Shown here piece after piece: positions 25,301 through 33,178 of a stretch of DNA of 43,685 nt. Source of the stretch: Tissierella sp. P1. GTDB taxonomy: Bacteria > Bacillota > Clostridia > Tissierellales > Tissierellaceae. The number at the start of each line of letters is the position of its first letter. Position 1 is the first letter of the stretch. A program made the position numbers and the translations under genes. Location: the NCBI RefSeq assembly GCF_002266425.1, contig NZ_NPMN01000031.1:1-43685 (forward strand). The letters are read 5' to 3'. The notes below the pieces were generated by a model. The model was given only the letters and a program-made list of their open reading frames with translations, was not told where the DNA came from and ran no database searches.

Positions 25301-25758
25301 TTAGTAGAATGGGTAGCGATATATTCTTTTATGGTTTAAGGGAAGGTGAAACTGGAGAAGTAGAAGTAGAAGAGGGTAAGATTTTAGTCATTAAGCTCCT
25401 TGAAATAGGTAGATTAGATGATAGAGGATATAGAACTTTATATTTTGAAGTCAATGATAGTAGAAGAGCTATAAAAATACTTGATAAGGCAAGTAATATT
25501 GTAAAGGAAGGAGCCTTTACAATACAGATGGCAGACCCTGAAAATAAATTGGAGATTGGATCAAGTATTCCGGGAACAGTAGCAAAGATTCTAATAAAAA
25601 CTGGTGAGAAAGTTATAGAAGGCCAATTAGTTGCAATAATTGAGGCAATGAAGATGGAAACACAAATTACTGCAGCTGCTGCGGGTACTGTAAGTTCAAT
25701 AGCTGTTAAGGAAGGTCAAAATGTAGAAGCTGGTGAACTTTTGATAAGATTAGAATAG
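22324..25758 (+). CDS. pyc: Pyruvate carboxylase
   Basis: 1144 residues, full length for the single-chain enzyme. Biotin carboxylase domain (1-450) with KVLVANRGEIAIRIFRA, the glycine-rich ATP loop KAAAGGGGRGMRVV and FIEVNPRIQVEHTVSEMVTG. Carboxyltransferase domain (~530-1000) with TDTTLRDAHQSLMATRMRT, LEMWGGATFDVAYRFL, LLRGANAVGY and the metal motif HLHTHDTSG. Biotinyl domain with Lys1110 in EAMKME, 34 residues from the end, the expected spacing. It makes oxaloacetate from pyruvate and bicarbonate. As last gene of the operon it feeds the citrate synthase encoded first, so the four enzymes take pyruvate and acetyl-CoA to 2-oxoglutarate for glutamate synthesis. Confidence 0.97.
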   Translation: MENKFKKVLVANRGEIAIRIFRACNELGIRTVAIYSNEDKNSLFRTKADESYLIGRNKGPIEAYLNIDEIIKLSLKKGVDAIHPGYGFLSENPELARKCKEVGIEFIGPTHEMMDSLGDKIKSKKVAHSVGVPTIPGIEKAVASEEEAIEFARFAGYPVILKAAAGGGGRGMRVVRDEKDLIREYYSAKNEAKKAFGIDDIFIEKYLEKPKHIEVQILGDKYGNIVHLFERDCSIQRRHQKVIEYTPAFSITEEQRQNICNDAVKIAKAVNYRNAGTVEFLLDKHGNHYFIEVNPRIQVEHTVSEMVTGIDIVQSQILIAQGYPLDSDEIGIKGQESIQIRGYAIQCRVTTEDPLNNFAPDTGNIDIYRTGSGFGIRLDGGSGFTGANISPYYDSLLVKVTSWSRTFEDAARKVKRALKEVKIRGVKTNIPFLINVLNHEDFLNGKCDTGFISHNPELFDITAKVDIELKVLNFIGEKVVNETIGNKPDFDIPKVPKVNRPRGQYGTKQILDEKGPEGLVEWIKDSKSLLITDTTLRDAHQSLMATRMRTADMHRISKAISVLGKELFSLEMWGGATFDVAYRFLKESPWERLEVLRKKIPNVLFQMLLRGANAVGYRNYPDNVIREFVREAAEKGIDVFRIFDSLNWLKGMEVAIDEVLKVGKVAEACICYTGDILDKSKTKYNLDYYIKTAKEIEKTGAHILGIKDMSSLLKPQAAYELVKALKSEISIPIHLHTHDTSGNGIATVLMAAHAGVDILDTAFNSMAGLTSQPALNSVVAALEHTDRCTGLNLDDLQVISDYWSTIRPIYSQFESGLKSGTAEIYKYEIPGGQYSNLKPQVESFGLGHRFDDVKEMYRVVNEMLGDIVKVTPTSKVVGDMAIFMVQNDLTPENIYDKAKDMAFPDSVVSYFQGMMGQPMGGFPERLQKLVLKGEEPITCRPGELLPPEDFEKIEEYLNEKYNIIPQRKDLLSYSLYPKVFEDYLRYVEEHGDFSRMGSDIFFYGLREGETGEVEVEEGKILVIKLLEIGRLDDRGYRTLYFEVNDSRRAIKILDKASNIVKEGAFTIQMADPENKLEIGSSIPGTVAKILIKTGEKVIEGQLVAIIEAMKMETQITAAAAGTVSSIAVKEGQNVEAGELLIRLE

Positions 25759-25765
25759 GAAATAT

Positions 25766-25799
25766 AAAAGGTTAGGCTAAATAATTAGCTTAACCTTTT
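25766..25799 (+). terminator. Terminator of the citrate/pyc operon
   Basis: AAAAGGTTAGGCTAA (25766-25780) pairs with TTAGCTTAACCTTTT (25785-25799), one mismatch/wobble. U-tract is weak (TAATAATTTATT). Confidence 0.7.
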
Positions 25800-25857
25800 A
25801 ATAATTTATTCTAAAAAAGCATAGCAAGATTGGAGAAAATTATGTAGAATATATAAG

Positions 25858-26738
25858 ATGAAAATTTTCTTAAAGGGTGAGAATATAAATGGATGTAAAA
25901 AAGATAGATGTAAAGGAATAATTTTAGCGGCAATTGCCGCAATAATGTGGAGCACAGGTGGTATATTTGTTAAATTAGTAGATTGGAATCCAGTATCAAT
26001 ATCAGGGCTGAGAAGCTTTATAGCTGCATTAGTGATGCTGACCTATATAAAGAAACCCAAATTTACAAAAACAAAGCCACAGGTTTTAGGAGCTATAACC
26101 ACTTGCACTACTATGTTATTTTTTATTATGGCAAATAAACTTACTACATCAGCAAATGCAATATTATTACAATATACAGCACCTATATTTGTTGCAATTT
26201 TAGGAGTATGGATTTTAAAGGAAAAGATTCGATGGTATGATATAATTTCAATTGCAATTGTATTTTTAGGAATGATATTATTTTTCATAGATAATGTGAA
26301 TATAGGGAATACATTAGGTAATATTATAGCTATACTATCGGGATTTTCTATGGCTTGTATGACTATATCACTTAGATTGCAAAAAGATGGTTCTGCTATG
26401 GATACTACTTTTTTTGGAAATATTTTAACATTTATTGTAGCGATACCTTTTCTGATATTTACTCCATTACCAGATATCAAAAGTATCATTATAATCCTTA
26501 TAATGGGAGTATTTCAACTTGGTATTCCTTATATTTTTTACGTGAATTCAACAAAATACCTTACTGCATTAGAAGCTATTTTAATTACTGTGATGGAGCC
26601 TTTGTTAAATCCGTTATGGGTATATATTTTTGCAGGCGAAAAGCCGGAACATATGCTATCATAGGCGGTATAGTGGTTATAGTTACTGTAGTATTAAGAG
26701 GAATTTATGTATCTAAGTTGGAAAGTGTGGAGGGATAA
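25858..26738 (+). CDS. EamA/DMT superfamily transporter, frameshifted
   Basis: About 290 residues, ten hydrophobic segments: AAIMWSTGGIFVKLVDWNP begins the first EamA repeat, and LTALEAILITVMEPLLNPLW ends the second. The 3' end breaks at 26646-26647: CCGGAAC as written stops at 26664, while one more G restores GEKPGTYAIIGGIVVIVTVV and runs to TAA at 26736-26738. The 5' end is also odd: the ATG at 25858 has no ribosome binding site, whereas AAGGGTGAG lies 7 bases before an ATG at 25890 whose frame closes after ten codons unless the A6 run that follows gains one A (then MDVKKDRCKGIILAA). So two homopolymer losses are likely here. Substrate unknown. Confidence 0.82.
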
Positions 26739-26848
26739 GATATTAAAATAAGCAGAGAATTTGTTCCAATTTTAAATTTATATAATATTAAATAGATGTA
26801 AAAAAGAAGGAGTTTGCTTACTAATCTATAATAATGGGAGTGGTTATT

Positions 26849-27043
26849 TTGGAAAAATGGGAATATAAGACTATTAAGGTTGAACCTAGAGGTATGATGG
26901 GAGGTATACTAGAGATAGAGGAATTTGATTATGAGCTTAATAAATTGGGAGAGCAAGGATGGGAACTAGTATCTTGTTTTTCAACAAATGCCAGTAATGG
27001 CTATAGCAGAGAAGCAATAGCTGTCTTCAAAAGAAGAAAATAG
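26849..27043 (+). CDS. DUF4177 domain protein
   Basis: 64 residues if it begins at TTG 26849 (MEKWEYKTIKVEP), which lies 8 bases behind GGGAG; an ATG at 26834 overlaps that site. The pattern 'WEYKtik...' near the start and LNKLGEQGWELVSCFS in the middle is that of the small DUF4177 family, soluble beta-rich proteins without known function. No signal peptide or membrane segment. It stands alone between the EamA gene and a 590-base gap. Confidence 0.8.
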   Translation: MEKWEYKTIKVEPRGMMGGILEIEEFDYELNKLGEQGWELVSCFSTNASNGYSREAIAVFKRRK

Positions 27044-27303
27044 TATTAAGCAAAAAAATATAGGGAAATTTGTTGGGAGTAATATGCAAAACAATATCAC
27101 AATTGTAAATACAAATAAACCTAAATAACTTATAACAATGACCTTAGACCTTTGGTCAGATAATACATATGAAGGTATTCAGGCAGAGATATTAAAGTTA
27201 ATATGTAGAGGTAAGATATTTTTCTAAAGTAAAAAAACTAGTAGATTTTGAGAAAGAGGTAAGACTTTTAGAATTTTGCTGCTATAGATGAATCTGTTAT
27301 AAT

Positions 27304-27355
27304 TGGACTAAATTAGTAAACCTTCATATTACAAGGTTTTATCTAAGTTAGTCCA
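27304..27355 (+). terminator. Long hairpin with T-rich tail
   Basis: TGGACTAAATTAG (27304-27316) pairs with CTAAGTTAGTCCA (27343-27355), one mismatch, and AAACCTT/AAGGTTT continue the stem inside. TTTTTATG follows. It looks like a terminator, but no intact gene lies directly upstream, so it may end a relic gene or a small RNA. Confidence 0.55.
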
Positions 27356-27396
27356 TTTTTATGTTATAAATTATAAGAAAAGCTTCTAAAGTTACA

Positions 27397-27483
27397 TTAA
27401 AGGCAGCTTTTCTTGGCCGCTGCATAAGCGACTTGCACGAAATCAAAGATTTCGGCAATCTGCTTAAGATTCATTGAGGTCAT
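27397..27483 (-). repeat. G+C-rich palindromic element with a 28-codon reading frame
   Basis: 27425-27466 folds as TAAGCG..TTGC.CGAAATC with loop AAA and the complementary arm, richer in G+C than its surroundings. On the minus strand the same bases are open from ATG 27483 to TAA 27397; the middle reads MNLKQIAEIFDFVQVAYAAA. No ribosome binding site is present. It could be a scattered intergenic repeat, a fragment of a mobile element, or a relic of a coding region. Only one copy is in this window. Confidence 0.4.
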
Positions 27484-27637
27484 AGCAAGTTCTCAATTCT
27501 AAAATGTTAGAATAGAACTTCCCTATTGGTTGTAAAAAATATGAACCTAATTAGAAGTTATTACAATATATAGATGAGAGGCCGATCAATGTATAATATT
27601 TTTTAAGAAAGGTTAAGGCAGAGGAGGGGATAAGGGA

Positions 27638-28170
27638 TTGGATGTTGCAGAGTTAACTCATTTAATTGAAAACCATGGTAAGGATGTGTATGGATTTTGT
27701 TGTAAATTGACAATGGATAAACATCAGGCGGATGATTTATATCAGGAAACCTTTTTGAAAGCCATAGAGTTATGCCATAAAATAGATAGAAACAAAAATC
27801 CAAAGAGCTTTCTCATAGCTATTGCAGCAAATATATGGAAGAATCAGAATAGAAAATTTGGTTGGAGGCATAGGATTGCAAAGATAGTAGAATTTAAAGA
27901 TGATTTTGATAATGAGTCATACATGATTGATACTACAACACCAGAACTTGTAGCCATAAACAATGAAGCTTATACGATGATTGATAGAGCTTCAGCATCG
28001 TTAAATGATAGATTGAAAATACCTTTATATATGTACTACAATACTGGATTATCGATTGAAGATATTGCATCCGCACTTAAAATTCCAACTGGAACTGTAA
28101 AGAGTAGCTTTATAAAGCCAGAAAATTAATTAAAGAATATATGGAGGTCAATGGATATGAAGGATTTTGA
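27638..28170 (+). CDS. ECF-type RNA polymerase sigma factor, frameshifted near the 3' end
   Basis: About 177 residues after repair. TTG start at 27638, 8 bases behind GAGGAGGGG; no in-frame ATG fits better. Region 2: HGKDVYGFCCKLTMDKHQAD then DLYQETFLKAIELCHKI and SFLIAIAANIWKNQNRKF. Region 4: LNDRLKIPLYMYYNTGLSIE, DIASALKIPTGTVKS. As written the frame ends SSFIKPEN at 28129; one more G at 28106 gives VKSRLYKARKLIKEYMEV and a stop at 28168-28170, the normal end of region 4.2. It then overlaps the next gene by 20 bases. The partner encoded downstream is a membrane protein that probably acts as its anti-sigma factor. Confidence 0.87.
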
Positions 28171-29257
28171 AAGATTAGACAAAATGCTATGGCAAGTCCT
28201 TTCTTCAGATAATGAACCAGATGACAGCTTGAATCGAAAAATTATAAATAAGATAGGGGAGAGAAGTAGGATGAAAGGTATAAATAAAAGGAGATTATCG
28301 GTATCAGCTATGGTTGTTATACTTATAGTAGCAACATCTATTTCAGCATTTGCAGCATGGAAGCTACTAACACCTAAGGAAATTGCAGAGAATTTAGGGG
28401 ATAATGGACTTGCCCTTGCTTTTGATGGTGAAGGAGCTGTATCTATAGATCAGACTCAGACTATTGGAGATTATAAGATAACCTTAATGGGAATAGTATC
28501 TGGTAAAGAAATCAGTGATTTTAAACACTCTGCAGAAGAAATATTTCCAAATAGAACATATTCAGTACTCGCTATTTCCAAGGTAGACGGAACACCAATG
28601 CCTGATTCCCGTGATCCATTATATGATGAAATATCATTTCTTGTTTCACCTTTTATAAAAGGACATCACCCGAAAGACCTTAATATTTTTACAATGAATG
28701 GTGGAGCAAGCTGGTTTGTAAAAGATGGGATAATGTATAGGACCATGGAATGTGATGATATAGAAGTTTTTGCAGACAGAGGATTGTACATTGCTGTTAT
28801 GGATAATTTCGATATTACTAATGCCTATAAGTTTAATGCAGAGACAGGTGAAATCAGCCGTAATACAGATTATGAAGGAATCAACGCTTTATTTGATTTA
28901 CCTATAGATCCATCAAAAGGAAATTATGAGGAAGCAGAGAAGTATATTCAGACATTGCTAAGAAATCAGGAGACATCAGATGAAGAATCAATGAATGAAG
29001 AACTAATAGATATTGAAGCTTTATTAAAAGATGCTGTATTAATACCAGAATCGGTACAGAAAGTGGTTCCTGACAAGGAGGGTATGATTAATTACTACTT
29101 TGCTGAACATAAACTTAAAGCAGATATTAATAGTTTATTTGAAGAAGGTCAAGTAGGCTTCTCTGACAGTAGATTTATGGATGATGACAATATCCTTGTT
29201 TTTTCGAGAGATGCTGATGGAGTCATTACAGTTATGACCTATAGAAAAAATAATTAA
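28151..29257 (+). CDS. Membrane-bound probable anti-sigma factor
   Basis: 368 residues. Start ATG 28151 (or 28157), just after TGGAGGTCA. Residues 1-47 are hydrophilic and would lie in the cytoplasm (KDFERLDKMLWQVLSSDNEP). One membrane segment follows at about 48-66 (LSVSAMVVILIVATSISAFAA). The remaining 300 residues are outside the cell, beginning with LLTPKEIAENLGDNGLALAF, and are rich in acidic residues and beta-type sequence. No zinc-binding HxxxCxxC motif is seen. Architecture and overlap with the sigma gene suggest an anti-sigma factor of the DUF4179-like kind whose outer domain senses a signal. Target genes are not evident. Confidence 0.65.
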   Translation: MDMKDFERLDKMLWQVLSSDNEPDDSLNRKIINKIGERSRMKGINKRRLSVSAMVVILIVATSISAFAAWKLLTPKEIAENLGDNGLALAFDGEGAVSIDQTQTIGDYKITLMGIVSGKEISDFKHSAEEIFPNRTYSVLAISKVDGTPMPDSRDPLYDEISFLVSPFIKGHHPKDLNIFTMNGGASWFVKDGIMYRTMECDDIEVFADRGLYIAVMDNFDITNAYKFNAETGEISRNTDYEGINALFDLPIDPSKGNYEEAEKYIQTLLRNQETSDEESMNEELIDIEALLKDAVLIPESVQKVVPDKEGMINYYFAEHKLKADINSLFEEGQVGFSDSRFMDDDNILVFSRDADGVITVMTYRKNN

Positions 29258-29390
29258 TGTATTGGTTAGTGTGAACAATATATTATCATTAGCAAGATAG
29301 TTCTTTAGTCCTCCTTAAATATCATATTGAATGAATCAATAAAATACTATATTATAATCCTATAGTTAATTGTGAAAGAGAGGACTGAAG

Positions 29391-30290
29391 ATGCTTAAAT
29401 CAAACGTAGGAGAATTAGCTGCACTAGCCACTGCCTTTTGTTGGTCATTAAGTGCTACGGCATTTGAGTTATCAGGAAAAAAAGTGGGATCATTATCAGT
29501 AAATTATATTCGATTAGTTACAGGTTTTATATTCATTAGTGTATTTACCTTTTTTACTAGAGGATATTTTCTACCTATTGATGCAACATCAAAAAATTGG
29601 ATATTTTTAAGTATATCTGGATTAATAGGGTTTTTTATAGGTGATTTATTTTTATTTCAATCCTATCTAGAGGTGGGGTCTAGAGTATCTATGCTGATAA
29701 TGGCCACATCTCCACCTATTGCGGCATTACTTGGATTTATTATTTTTGGTGAAAAGCTAAGGGTAATTAGCATTCTTGGAATGGCAATAACACTCCTTGG
29801 AATAGCAATAGTTATATTGAGTAAAAATCCCGATGAGAAAAAGATAAAAATAACTCATTCGGTAAAGGGACTTACTTATGCATTTTTAGGTTCTCTTGGA
29901 CAATCGGTAGGACTAATATTTAGTAAAATAGGTATGGGAGAATATAATCCTTTTGCAGCAACTCAGATACGTATAATAGCTGGATTTATAAGTTTTACAA
30001 TATTGTTTATATATTTGAAAAAATGGGATGACTTGAGGTTAGCGTTAAAAGATAAAAAGGCAATGTTGGGAATTACTATAGGTTCTATCTTTGGACCCTT
30101 TGTTGGAGTATCATTATCATTACTATCCTTGCAATATACTTCAGCGGGAATATCATCTACGATAACTTCAATAGTTCCAGTAACTATAATACCATTATCA
30201 ATGTTAGTTTTTAAAGAGAAGATAAAACTTAAAGAAATACTAGGGGCGATAACAACTGTTGCGGGTGTAGCAGTATTATTTTTATTTTAA
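29391..30290 (+). CDS. EamA/DMT superfamily transporter
   Basis: 299 residues, start ATG 29391 behind AGAGAGGACTGAAG. Ten hydrophobic segments in two EamA halves: NVGELAALATAFCWSLSATA opens the first, SMLIMATSPPIAALLGFIIF and FGEKL close it, and the second ends with SSTITSIVPVTIIPLSMLVF and KEKIKLKEILGAI. The pattern 'SP...all.....gE.l' is the usual EamA signature. Exports or imports a small metabolite that cannot be named. Intact, unlike the EamA gene at 25858. Preceded by a plausible promoter (TTGAAT...TATTAT, ~29331-29360). Confidence 0.87.
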   Translation: MLKSNVGELAALATAFCWSLSATAFELSGKKVGSLSVNYIRLVTGFIFISVFTFFTRGYFLPIDATSKNWIFLSISGLIGFFIGDLFLFQSYLEVGSRVSMLIMATSPPIAALLGFIIFGEKLRVISILGMAITLLGIAIVILSKNPDEKKIKITHSVKGLTYAFLGSLGQSVGLIFSKIGMGEYNPFAATQIRIIAGFISFTILFIYLKKWDDLRLALKDKKAMLGITIGSIFGPFVGVSLSLLSLQYTSAGISSTITSIVPVTIIPLSMLVFKEKIKLKEILGAITTVAGVAVLFLF

Positions 30291-30312
30291 ATCTTAGCAT
30301 TATAGTAAGAAT

Positions 30313-30357
30313 ATATGTAATGAGACTAAATCTTTTAGATTTAGTCTCATTACATAT
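30313..30357. terminator. Perfect 20-bp inverted repeat
   Basis: ATATGTAATGAGACTAAATC (30313-30332) and its exact complement at 30338-30357, 5-base loop. It lies after the EamA stop. There is no T-run on the plus strand after it, so terminator function is likely but not typical. Confidence 0.65.
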
Positions 30358-30419
30358 GCTGTTGAAATAATTATATTTATGATATACTAAATATCATAAA
30401 TAAATTTCGGGAGGAAATT

Positions 30420-31842
30420 ATGTTATTTAGTAGTCTTATTTTCTTATTTGTTTTTTTACCATCAGTAATTTTGCTTTATTATATATCTCCAAGGAAATTG
30501 AGAAATTCAGTACTATTGATATTTAGCTTGTTTTTTTATGGATATGGAGAACCAAAGTATTTAATTATTATGCTTCTATCCATATTTGTAAATTATTTAA
30601 TGGGACTATTTGTAGATAAATATAGAAATGAAAAGAAGATGGCTAGATTTATTATATTTTTGTCTGTATTTATCAATCTTTTCATTATTGGAATATTATA
30701 AATATACTAATTTTATAGTAGAGAATATTAATCAAATATTTAATTCATCACTTCCTTTACTTAATATTGTAATGCCTATTGGAATTTCATTCTTTACATT
30801 CCAAGGATTAAGTTATGTTATAGATGTTTATCGTGGTGATGGTAAAGTTCAGAGAAATCCTTTTAATGTTGCTTTGTATATATCTCTTTTTCCACAATTA
30901 ATTGCTGGTCCAATTGTAAGATATGAAACAGTAGCAGAGCAAATAGATGATAGAACTGAAAACCTAGAAGGTTTCTCTTATGGAATTGAAAGATTCATAT
31001 TAGGTTTAAGTAAAAAAGTTTTAATCGCTAATAATGTAGGGTTTATTGCTGATGAAATATTTAAGCTTCAAACATCAGATTTGTCTGTAATCCTTGCATG
31101 GATTGGAATAATATCATATACTGCACAAATTTACTTTGATTTTTCAGGATATTCAGATATGGCAATTGGGCTAGGGCATATGTTTGGATTTGAATTTTTA
31201 GAGAATTTCAATTATCCATATATTTCTAGATCTATTACTGAATTCTGGAGACGTTGGCATATATCTCTAAGTACTTGGTTTAGAGATTATGTTTATATAC
31301 CTTTAGGAGGTAATAGAGTAAGTAAAAGTAAGTTTTTAAGAAATATATTTGTAGTGTGGTTTCTAACTGGATTATGGCATGGAGCAGCTTGGAACTTTAT
31401 TCTTTGGGGATTATATTATGGATTTATATTAGTATTAGAAAAGATGTTTATTGGAAAATATATTGAAAAATTAAAGAGACCATTTCAGCATATATATACA
31501 ATGTTTTTTGTAATTATAGGATGGTTACTTTTTAGATCCGAAACCATTTCATATGCCAAAGATTATCTTATGGCTATGTTTGGCATAGGTGGACAAGGAT
31601 TGATCAGTTCACAAGGAATATATTATTTAATTGAATATAAATATCTATTTATAATAGCTATAATAGCATCTATTCCAGTCTATCCTGCTATTCAGAAGAG
31701 ATTAGATAAGATGTCAGATTCATGGATTAAAGTCTTAATCATTGATTATGTAAAGCCCTTTTTTATTATAGCATTATTTTTACTATGCATTATGTATTTG
31801 ATAAATTCAACATTCAACCCATTTATTTACTTTAGATTTTAG
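30420..31842 (+). CDS. MBOAT family O-acyltransferase (AlgI/PatA type), frameshifted
   Basis: About 474 residues after repair, start ATG 30420 behind GGGAGGAAATT. Polytopic membrane protein. N-terminal part MLFSSLIFLFVFLPSVILLY and PRKLRNSVLLIFSLFFYGYG is the AlgI/DltB start. The catalytic MBOAT His lies in FLTGLWHGAAWNFILWGLYY, and DFSGYSDMAIGLGHMFGFEF and SITEFWRRWHISLSTWFRDY are family signatures. The frame changes between 30685 and 30705 (one extra or two missing bases in GGAATATTATAAATAT). Such enzymes pass acetyl groups across the membrane to a partner that O-acetylates a polysaccharide. The partner here is the AlgX-like protein encoded 10 bases downstream. Confidence 0.9.
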
Positions 31843-31852
31843 AGGTGTTTTA

Positions 31853-33043
31853 ATGAAAAGTCTTAAAAAATATTACCTGACAGTTTCTTTTCTGCTTATA
31901 ATTTATTTAGGTATATTTATGACTATAATTACAGAAGATGAGAAAGTGTCTATACTTGAGAATAGAACATTAGCAAATGCCCCATTCTTTACCAGAGAGT
32001 CCTTGCTAAGTGGAGAATATTTTAAAGGATGGGAAACTTATTTAACAGACCATATTTATAGCAGGGATTATTGGATTGAGAAATATATTTTTCTGAATAT
32101 GTCCATTTTAAATAAAAGTGATATTAATAAAATTGTAATGGCTAAAGAAGGAAATCTATTACCATTTATACCATTTAATACAAATCATGATTTAAAATTT
32201 TATAGTGAAAAAATTAATACTATGGCTAATAATATTGGTGAGCTTGATAAATATATTAGGGAATATGGCGGACATTTTTTATTTGTTGGTATTCCAGAGC
32301 AAGCTTCTTATTTGAGAAGCAAATATCCAGATTATTATCGTAACAATGAAGAGTATTTAGATAATAATGAAACAACTATGTTTGAAGCATTAAAAGAAAA
32401 TAAGATTGATTATATTAATATGGCTGAAAAATATAGACAAGATGTTAGGGAAGATTATTATTTTAAAACTGATCATCATTATACATTTAGAGGAGCATAT
32501 AAGGCTTATACAGAGATAATTCAAAATTTAATTGATAAGGTTAGGATAGATAATGTTAGATTGCCTTTGGCAGAAGACGAAATAGATTTCATTACTCTTT
32601 CTAATCCGATTTCAGGAAGTAGAAATAGAAAACTAGCTTATCTATATCCTACCGATGAAAAGATAGAAATTGGTTATCCCATTGAAAAAATTTCATATGA
32701 GAAATTCACAAATGGACAATTAGATCCTGATTTCTATCAAATTAATAAGGATAATGATGGAAGACCTACCTATAATGTATTTATGGGAGGAGATCATGCA
32801 GAAACTGTTATCAAAACTAATAGAAAAGATCTGCCTAATTTATTGATCTTTGGTGACTCTTTTACGAATGCAATGGAACCACTACTTTACTATCATTTTA
32901 ATGAAACTCGAATATTGGACTTAAGACATTATAAAGATAAGAGCTTATATGATTATATTAAAGAGCATAAGCCTGATATTGTTCTTATGATTAGAGATGA
33001 TTTAAATTATGGTACTTTGGAGGGTAATGGAAAATTTGATTAG
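31853..33043 (+). CDS. AlgJ/AlgX-like SGNH acetyltransferase (DHHW family)
   Basis: 396 residues, start ATG 31853 after GAGGTGTTTTA. One N-terminal membrane segment (YYLTVSFLLIIYLGIFMTII), the rest outside the cell. The motif FKTDHHYTFRGAYKAY contains the catalytic Asp-His pair (the 'DHHW' signature) and LLIFGDSFTNAMEPLLYYHF carries the Ser of the GDS block. AlgX/AlgJ-type proteins transfer acetyl groups delivered by an MBOAT protein onto sugar polymers, and the gene just upstream is such an MBOAT. Typical partner pair in clostridia, target polymer unknown. Followed by a terminator. Confidence 0.87.
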   Translation: MKSLKKYYLTVSFLLIIYLGIFMTIITEDEKVSILENRTLANAPFFTRESLLSGEYFKGWETYLTDHIYSRDYWIEKYIFLNMSILNKSDINKIVMAKEGNLLPFIPFNTNHDLKFYSEKINTMANNIGELDKYIREYGGHFLFVGIPEQASYLRSKYPDYYRNNEEYLDNNETTMFEALKENKIDYINMAEKYRQDVREDYYFKTDHHYTFRGAYKAYTEIIQNLIDKVRIDNVRLPLAEDEIDFITLSNPISGSRNRKLAYLYPTDEKIEIGYPIEKISYEKFTNGQLDPDFYQINKDNDGRPTYNVFMGGDHAETVIKTNRKDLPNLLIFGDSFTNAMEPLLYYHFNETRILDLRHYKDKSLYDYIKEHKPDIVLMIRDDLNYGTLEGNGKFD

Positions 33044-33063
33044 ATTAATAAATATTTTTTTAG

Positions 33064-33093
33064 AAGTCTTAATGAATATCATTAAGGCTTTTT
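33064..33093 (+). terminator. Terminator after the O-acetylation pair
   Basis: AAGTCTTAATGA (33064-33075) pairs with TCATTAAGGCTT (33079-33090) with one G-U pair, followed by TTTTTC. Confidence 0.85.
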
Positions 33094-33114
33094 CTTTTAT
33101 ATAGATATACAAGC

Positions 33115-33141
33115 ACCTTAAATTTTTAAATACATAATATG
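33115..33141 (+). promoter_or_regulatory. Possible sigma-K-type promoter of dpaAB
   Basis: AC at 33115-33116, 16 bases, then CATAATATG at 33133-33141, compared with the known sigma-K pattern AC-N16/17-CATANNNTA (the last base differs). No good sigma-A promoter is seen before dpaA. Mother-cell expression is known for this operon in Bacillus. Confidence 0.4.
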
Positions 33142-33178
33142 TATTACTTAATGTCTTTTTAAGTATGGGAGGGAAGGT

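Larger units (their letters stand above)
27044..27637. other. 594-base gap with hairpins and decayed sequence
   Basis: No convincing gene. 27138-27227 reads MTLDLWSDNTYEGIQAEILK and ends soon after, without a ribosome binding site; the sequence after it continues in protein-like manner in another frame (KLVDFEKEVRLLEF), so it may be the relic of a gene that I cannot identify. Two strong inverted repeats follow (27304-27355 and 27425-27466). The last 150 bases contain no clear sigma-A promoter for the ECF sigma gene, which may be read by its own sigma factor. Confidence 0.5.

Noticed and set aside
27397..27483. Real small protein gene on the minus strand
   Set aside because: No ribosome binding site precedes the ATG and the bases form a strong palindrome, so a repeat or relic is more likely.
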